Source: Salinibacterium sp. (GTDB lineage Bacteria; Actinomycetota; Actinomycetes; Actinomycetales; Microbacteriaceae). From it: DNA of 64,000 nucleotides. The stretch covers positions 1 through 64,000 of the forward strand of contig JANXVG010000026.1 in the NCBI GenBank assembly GCA_025351795.1, written 5' to 3'. Positions 61,172 to 64,000 of this stretch are shown piece after piece. The notes beneath the pieces were generated by a model, which ran no database searches, was not told where the DNA came from, and saw only the letters and a list, made by a program, of their open reading frames with translations. The number at the start of each line of letters is the position of its first letter. Position 1 is the first letter of the stretch. The position numbers were made by a program, and so were the translations under genes.

Positions 61172-62639
61172 GCAGTTCACGCCCGCCTCGGGGGGGAGCG
61201 CCAGTGGCACGGGGCTGCTCGATGCCGGATTGCTGAACCCGCTCGGCCACGGAAGTAGAGCGGCAGAGCTCACCAGCGACGCCGCGTGGCTGCAAGGGAT
61301 GGTCGACGTCGAACTCGCCCTCACCCACGCGCTCATTGACGCCCGCCTGGTTCCCGAGTGGATGAGTGCGGTCTGCGATGCCCTGGCGGATGCCGGCCAG
61401 TTCAATCTCGCCGCCATTGCGGCCGAGGGACGCGGTGGAGGCAACCCGGTCATCCCGCTCGTGAAGCACATGAGCGCGGCCGCCGAAATCGTGCGGCCAG
61501 GGGCATCCGACCATATTCATGTCGGTGCGACCAGCCAGGACGTTCTCGATACCGCGGCGGTGGTGATCGCACACCGGGTGACGTCGGACGTCAGCGCGCA
61601 GCTGACCGCGTTCGCGGCCACCTTGGCCACGCTGGCCGACCAGCACCGCGAAACCGTTATGGCTGGTCGTACCCTCGGTCAGCAAGCATCGCCCACCAGT
61701 TTCGGGTTTGTCGCGGCGGGCTGGCTCAATGCCGTCGTCGGGGTTCTTGAGCGCCTGCACACTGTGCGCCGCACCCTGCCCGTGCAACTCGGCGGTGCAG
61801 TCGGAAACCTCGCGGTGTTGACCGAAATCGCCAGGTTGCGGCGACCGGATGCCACGCCGGAGTCAACGGTCGACACCGCACTCGACAGCTTCGCACTGAG
61901 GCTGGGCTTGGCACTGCCGGCCCTCAGCTGGCATACCAATCGCATGGTCATCTCTGACCTGGCCGCCACCTTGGCCGCCGCCGCCGGTGTCGTCGGCACA
62001 TTCGCACTCGACATCACGGTGCTCTCCCGCACCGAAATCGCCGAGGTCAGCGAACGCCTCGAACGGGGAGACGGCGGGTCATCCGCCATGCCGCACAAGC
62101 ACAACCCGGTGACGGCCGTACTCATAACGGCCGCGGCCAAACAAATACCCGGGCTTGTCGCCACTCTCTTCGGCAGCATGCTCGCCGAGGACCAGCGACC
62201 CAGCGGTTCATGGCACGCCGAATGGCAATCACTGCGAATGCTCGAACGGCTCACGGTTTCGGCAGTGACCGGTGCGGCCTCCCTCGTGGAGCGTCTCGAG
62301 ATCAGCCCCGAACGCATGCACGCGAACCTTGAGCTCACCGACGGCCTGGTCTTCAGCGAACGGGTTACGACGATGCTCGCCGAAGCCCTCGGCAAGACCA
62401 CCGCCTTCGACCTTGTGCAGCGTGCCTCAGAGGAGTCGTTCGCAACCAGCCGACCATTGCAGGTTGTGCTCTCCGGGTTTCTCGCTACCGATGGCCACGA
62501 CGACACCCTCCGGTCGCAGATCTGGGCCGCGTTCGACGTGAACGGCGACCTAGGGCAGTCTGGTGCGGGCATTAACCGAGTTCTTGAACGCTACCGTGCC
62601 GTGTGCGCCGGCAGCACCGAAAGGAACGCCGAGCGATGA
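61164..62639 (+). CDS. pcaB: 3-Carboxy-cis,cis-muconate cycloisomerase
   Basis: Fumarase/aspartase-superfamily enzyme (491 aa) that lactonises carboxymuconate. The family signature loop is GGSSAMPHKHNPVTAV, with GATSQDVLDTAAVVIAH and AGRTLGQQASPTSFG as the other conserved regions. The N-terminal 20 residues are Gly/Ser-rich. It overlaps pcaG and, by 4 bases, the next gene (ATGA). Confidence 0.94.
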   Translation: MPEQFTPASGGSASGTGLLDAGLLNPLGHGSRAAELTSDAAWLQGMVDVELALTHALIDARLVPEWMSAVCDALADAGQFNLAAIAAEGRGGGNPVIPLVKHMSAAAEIVRPGASDHIHVGATSQDVLDTAAVVIAHRVTSDVSAQLTAFAATLATLADQHRETVMAGRTLGQQASPTSFGFVAAGWLNAVVGVLERLHTVRRTLPVQLGGAVGNLAVLTEIARLRRPDATPESTVDTALDSFALRLGLALPALSWHTNRMVISDLAATLAAAAGVVGTFALDITVLSRTEIAEVSERLERGDGGSSAMPHKHNPVTAVLITAAAKQIPGLVATLFGSMLAEDQRPSGSWHAEWQSLRMLERLTVSAVTGAASLVERLEISPERMHANLELTDGLVFSERVTTMLAEALGKTTAFDLVQRASEESFATSRPLQVVLSGFLATDGHDDTLRSQIWAAFDVNGDLGQSGAGINRVLERYRAVCAGSTERNAER

Positions 62640-63856
62640 GCCGCCCCACTATTCTGTGTACCGTCGAGCCGGTACGAAGCGGTGCGCCCGATGCGCAGCT
62701 GGTCGTGCTCGGCCCCTCGCTCGGAACGACGACCACGCTCTGGGACGAGGTTGTCGATCAGCTCGCCGAAAACTACCGTGTGCTGCGCTTCGACCTTCCC
62801 GGACATGGATTCAGCCCCGCGACAAATGCTCCCTTTACTGTCTCCGAGATCGCGACTGCGGTCATCAGCCTCGTCGACTCGGTTGGTGGGGGAGCGTTCC
62901 ACTACGCCGGTATTTCTTTAGGCGGAGCGGTCGGTCTGGAGCTTGCTCTCCACTATCCCGACCGGCTGCAGAGCCTCGGTGTGATCTGCTCGGGGGCGAA
63001 GATCGGCACGTCAGAGGGCTGGCTGGAACGCGCCGCGCAGATTCGAGCGAGCGGCACGCCTTCTCTGATAGCAGGGAGTGCAGAGCGCTGGTTCGCGCCC
63101 GGATTCCTGGAACGCAACCCGGCAGCCAGCTCTGCGGCGCTGGCGAGGTTGCTTGATGTCGATGATGAATCGTATGCGCTCTGCTGCGAGGCGCTCGCAC
63201 ACTTCGATCTCACTGACGCGGTTTCCGACATCCGTGTGCCGACGTTATGTGTGTCGGGTGAGTTCGACGTGGCGACACCGCCCGCCCAGCTCATCGAGCT
63301 TGCCGCCCGCATTCCCGGGGCGAGCCAGCTAACGATCAGCGATGTCGCACATTTGCCTGCCATCGAACGTCCGCTCGAATTGGGGGCGCTCCTGCTCGCA
63401 CACCTGGCCAGTCGCGCTCCGGCCGCTGCGGCGTCCCGCACCGCTGCGGCCACCCACGCCGACGGCATGACCGTGCGACGTGAGGTGCTCGGCAACGCCC
63501 ATGTCGATGCCGCGACCGCGGCTATCACCCCGGAGACGGCTGACTTTCAGGACTTTATTACCCGCTATGCCTGGGGTGAAGTCTGGACCAGGCCCGGACT
63601 AGACCGCCGCACCCGGAGTTTTCTGACCCTCGCGAGCCTAGTGACCGGCGGCCATGGACAGGAAATCGCCATGCACATCCGAGCGGCATTGACCAACGGA
63701 CTGACCCGTGCCGAAATCAGCGAGGCGATCATGCACACCGCGATCTACGCGGGGCTCCCCGCTGCGAATTCTGCCTTTGCCATCGCTCGGCAGACGTTCG
63801 CTACCCTTGACGAGGTAGCCGCGCAGCCAACGACCGGCACCACTCCACAGTCGTGA
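62636..63856 (+). CDS. pcaL: Fused 3-oxoadipate enol-lactonase and 4-carboxymuconolactone decarboxylase (PcaL type)
   Basis: Bifunctional protein of 406 aa. The first 260 residues are an alpha/beta hydrolase (PcaD) with nucleophile elbow YAGISLGGAVG and later CVSGEFDVATPP and DVAHLPAIE. An Ala-rich linker leads to a PcaC domain (YAWGEVWTRPGLDRRTRSFL, LVTGGHGQEIAMHIR). Together they convert carboxymuconolactone to 3-oxoadipate. Such fusions are known as PcaL in Streptomyces and other actinobacteria. The order within the protein is lactonase then decarboxylase. ATG at 62636 overlaps the pcaB stop. Confidence 0.93.
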   Translation: MSRPTILCTVEPVRSGAPDAQLVVLGPSLGTTTTLWDEVVDQLAENYRVLRFDLPGHGFSPATNAPFTVSEIATAVISLVDSVGGGAFHYAGISLGGAVGLELALHYPDRLQSLGVICSGAKIGTSEGWLERAAQIRASGTPSLIAGSAERWFAPGFLERNPAASSAALARLLDVDDESYALCCEALAHFDLTDAVSDIRVPTLCVSGEFDVATPPAQLIELAARIPGASQLTISDVAHLPAIERPLELGALLLAHLASRAPAAAASRTAAATHADGMTVRREVLGNAHVDAATAAITPETADFQDFITRYAWGEVWTRPGLDRRTRSFLTLASLVTGGHGQEIAMHIRAALTNGLTRAEISEAIMHTAIYAGLPAANSAFAIARQTFATLDEVAAQPTTGTTPQS

Positions 63857-63895
63857 CGCACGTCACCCCTCACGCACATCAAAGGACCACCCTTC

Positions 63896-64000
63896 ATGGA
63901 CAAGACTTACCCCTCGGCTGCTGCCGCCGTCGCGGACATCGGTGACGGATCTTCGCTCGCAGTGGGAGGTTTTGGCCTGGTCGGAGTGCCGATCGTGCTC
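63896..64000 (+). CDS. pcaI: 3-Oxoadipate CoA-transferase subunit A, 3' end outside window
   Basis: Only the first 35 codons are in the window. They include the CoA-transferase I glycine motif (LAVGGFGLVGVP) near the N terminus, and the position after pcaL fits PcaI, which with PcaJ transfers CoA from succinyl-CoA to 3-oxoadipate. AAAGGAC precedes the ATG. A different CoA-transferase subunit (such as ScoA) cannot be excluded from so short a piece. Confidence 0.8.
   Translation, partial: MDKTYPSAAAAVADIGDGSSLAVGGFGLVGVPIVL

Overview
The window is a high-GC chromosomal segment of an actinobacterium, most likely a member of Microbacteriaceae. Markers for this are the DUF3039 protein, a mycothiol-type sigma/anti-sigma pair with a SigR/SigH-type promoter, a fused 2-oxoglutarate decarboxylase/dehydrogenase (Kgd), GuaB1, the aroA-rsgA-hisN block, and ftsEX-smpB-ssrA. 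Genus and species cannot be fixed from the sequence. The first gene is cut at its 5' end and the last at its 3' end.

Region 1 (1-11.5 kb) deals with the cell envelope. It holds an HtrA-type protease, two family-2 glycosyltransferases around a CDP-alcohol phosphotransferase, a TagGH/Wzm-Wzt-type ABC exporter and a nucleotidyltransferase. Together these suggest a phosphodiester-linked surface glycopolymer. An ABC-2-type exporter pair follows. Region 2 (11.5-21 kb) is housekeeping (DUF3039, pncB, murI, rph, rdgB), then a metal operon (CDF exporter, Nramp transporter, DtxR/MntR-like regulator) running without gaps into two paralogous HEAT-repeat genes, then DedA and LysE-type membrane proteins.

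Region 3 (21-22.3 kb) is a small accessory insertion. An MNT-HEPN toxin-antitoxin pair lies between a tRNA-Leu(UAG) gene and a direct repeat of that tRNA's 3' end. Region 4 (22.7-27.2 kb) is a Tad/Flp pilus locus (ATPase, two TadB/C membrane proteins, a 54-residue small protein, three TadE/G-like proteins). Region 5 (27.2-47.4 kb) is core: NUDIX, MFS, prfB, SDR, ftsE, ftsX, smpB, tmRNA, a septum-formation lipoprotein, hisN, rsgA, aroA, sigH and its anti-sigma factor, kgd, guaB1 and two CNNM/CBS-domain membrane proteins.

Region 6 (47.7-64 kb) is a contiguous aromatic-degradation block. A minus-strand operon of eight genes has the content and order of the Corynebacterium glutamicum cre genes for 4-cresol: aryl phosphorylation by a two-subunit PEP-synthase-like enzyme, methyl oxidation by a P450/ferredoxin/reductase system, SDR and aldehyde dehydrogenase steps, and an HD-domain phosphohydrolase. 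Two IclR regulators separate it from a plus-strand operon for 4-hydroxybenzoate (pobA, pcaH, pcaG, pcaB, a pcaD-pcaC fusion, start of pcaI). The product of the first operon, 4-hydroxybenzoate, is the substrate of the second.

Other signals are a family of near-perfect palindromes present three times in intergenic DNA, several promoters whose -10 element sits 6-8 bases before the start codon (leaderless mRNAs), a nucleotidyltransferase gene without a canonical start codon ahead of its signature motif, and a very long hairpin after smpB.
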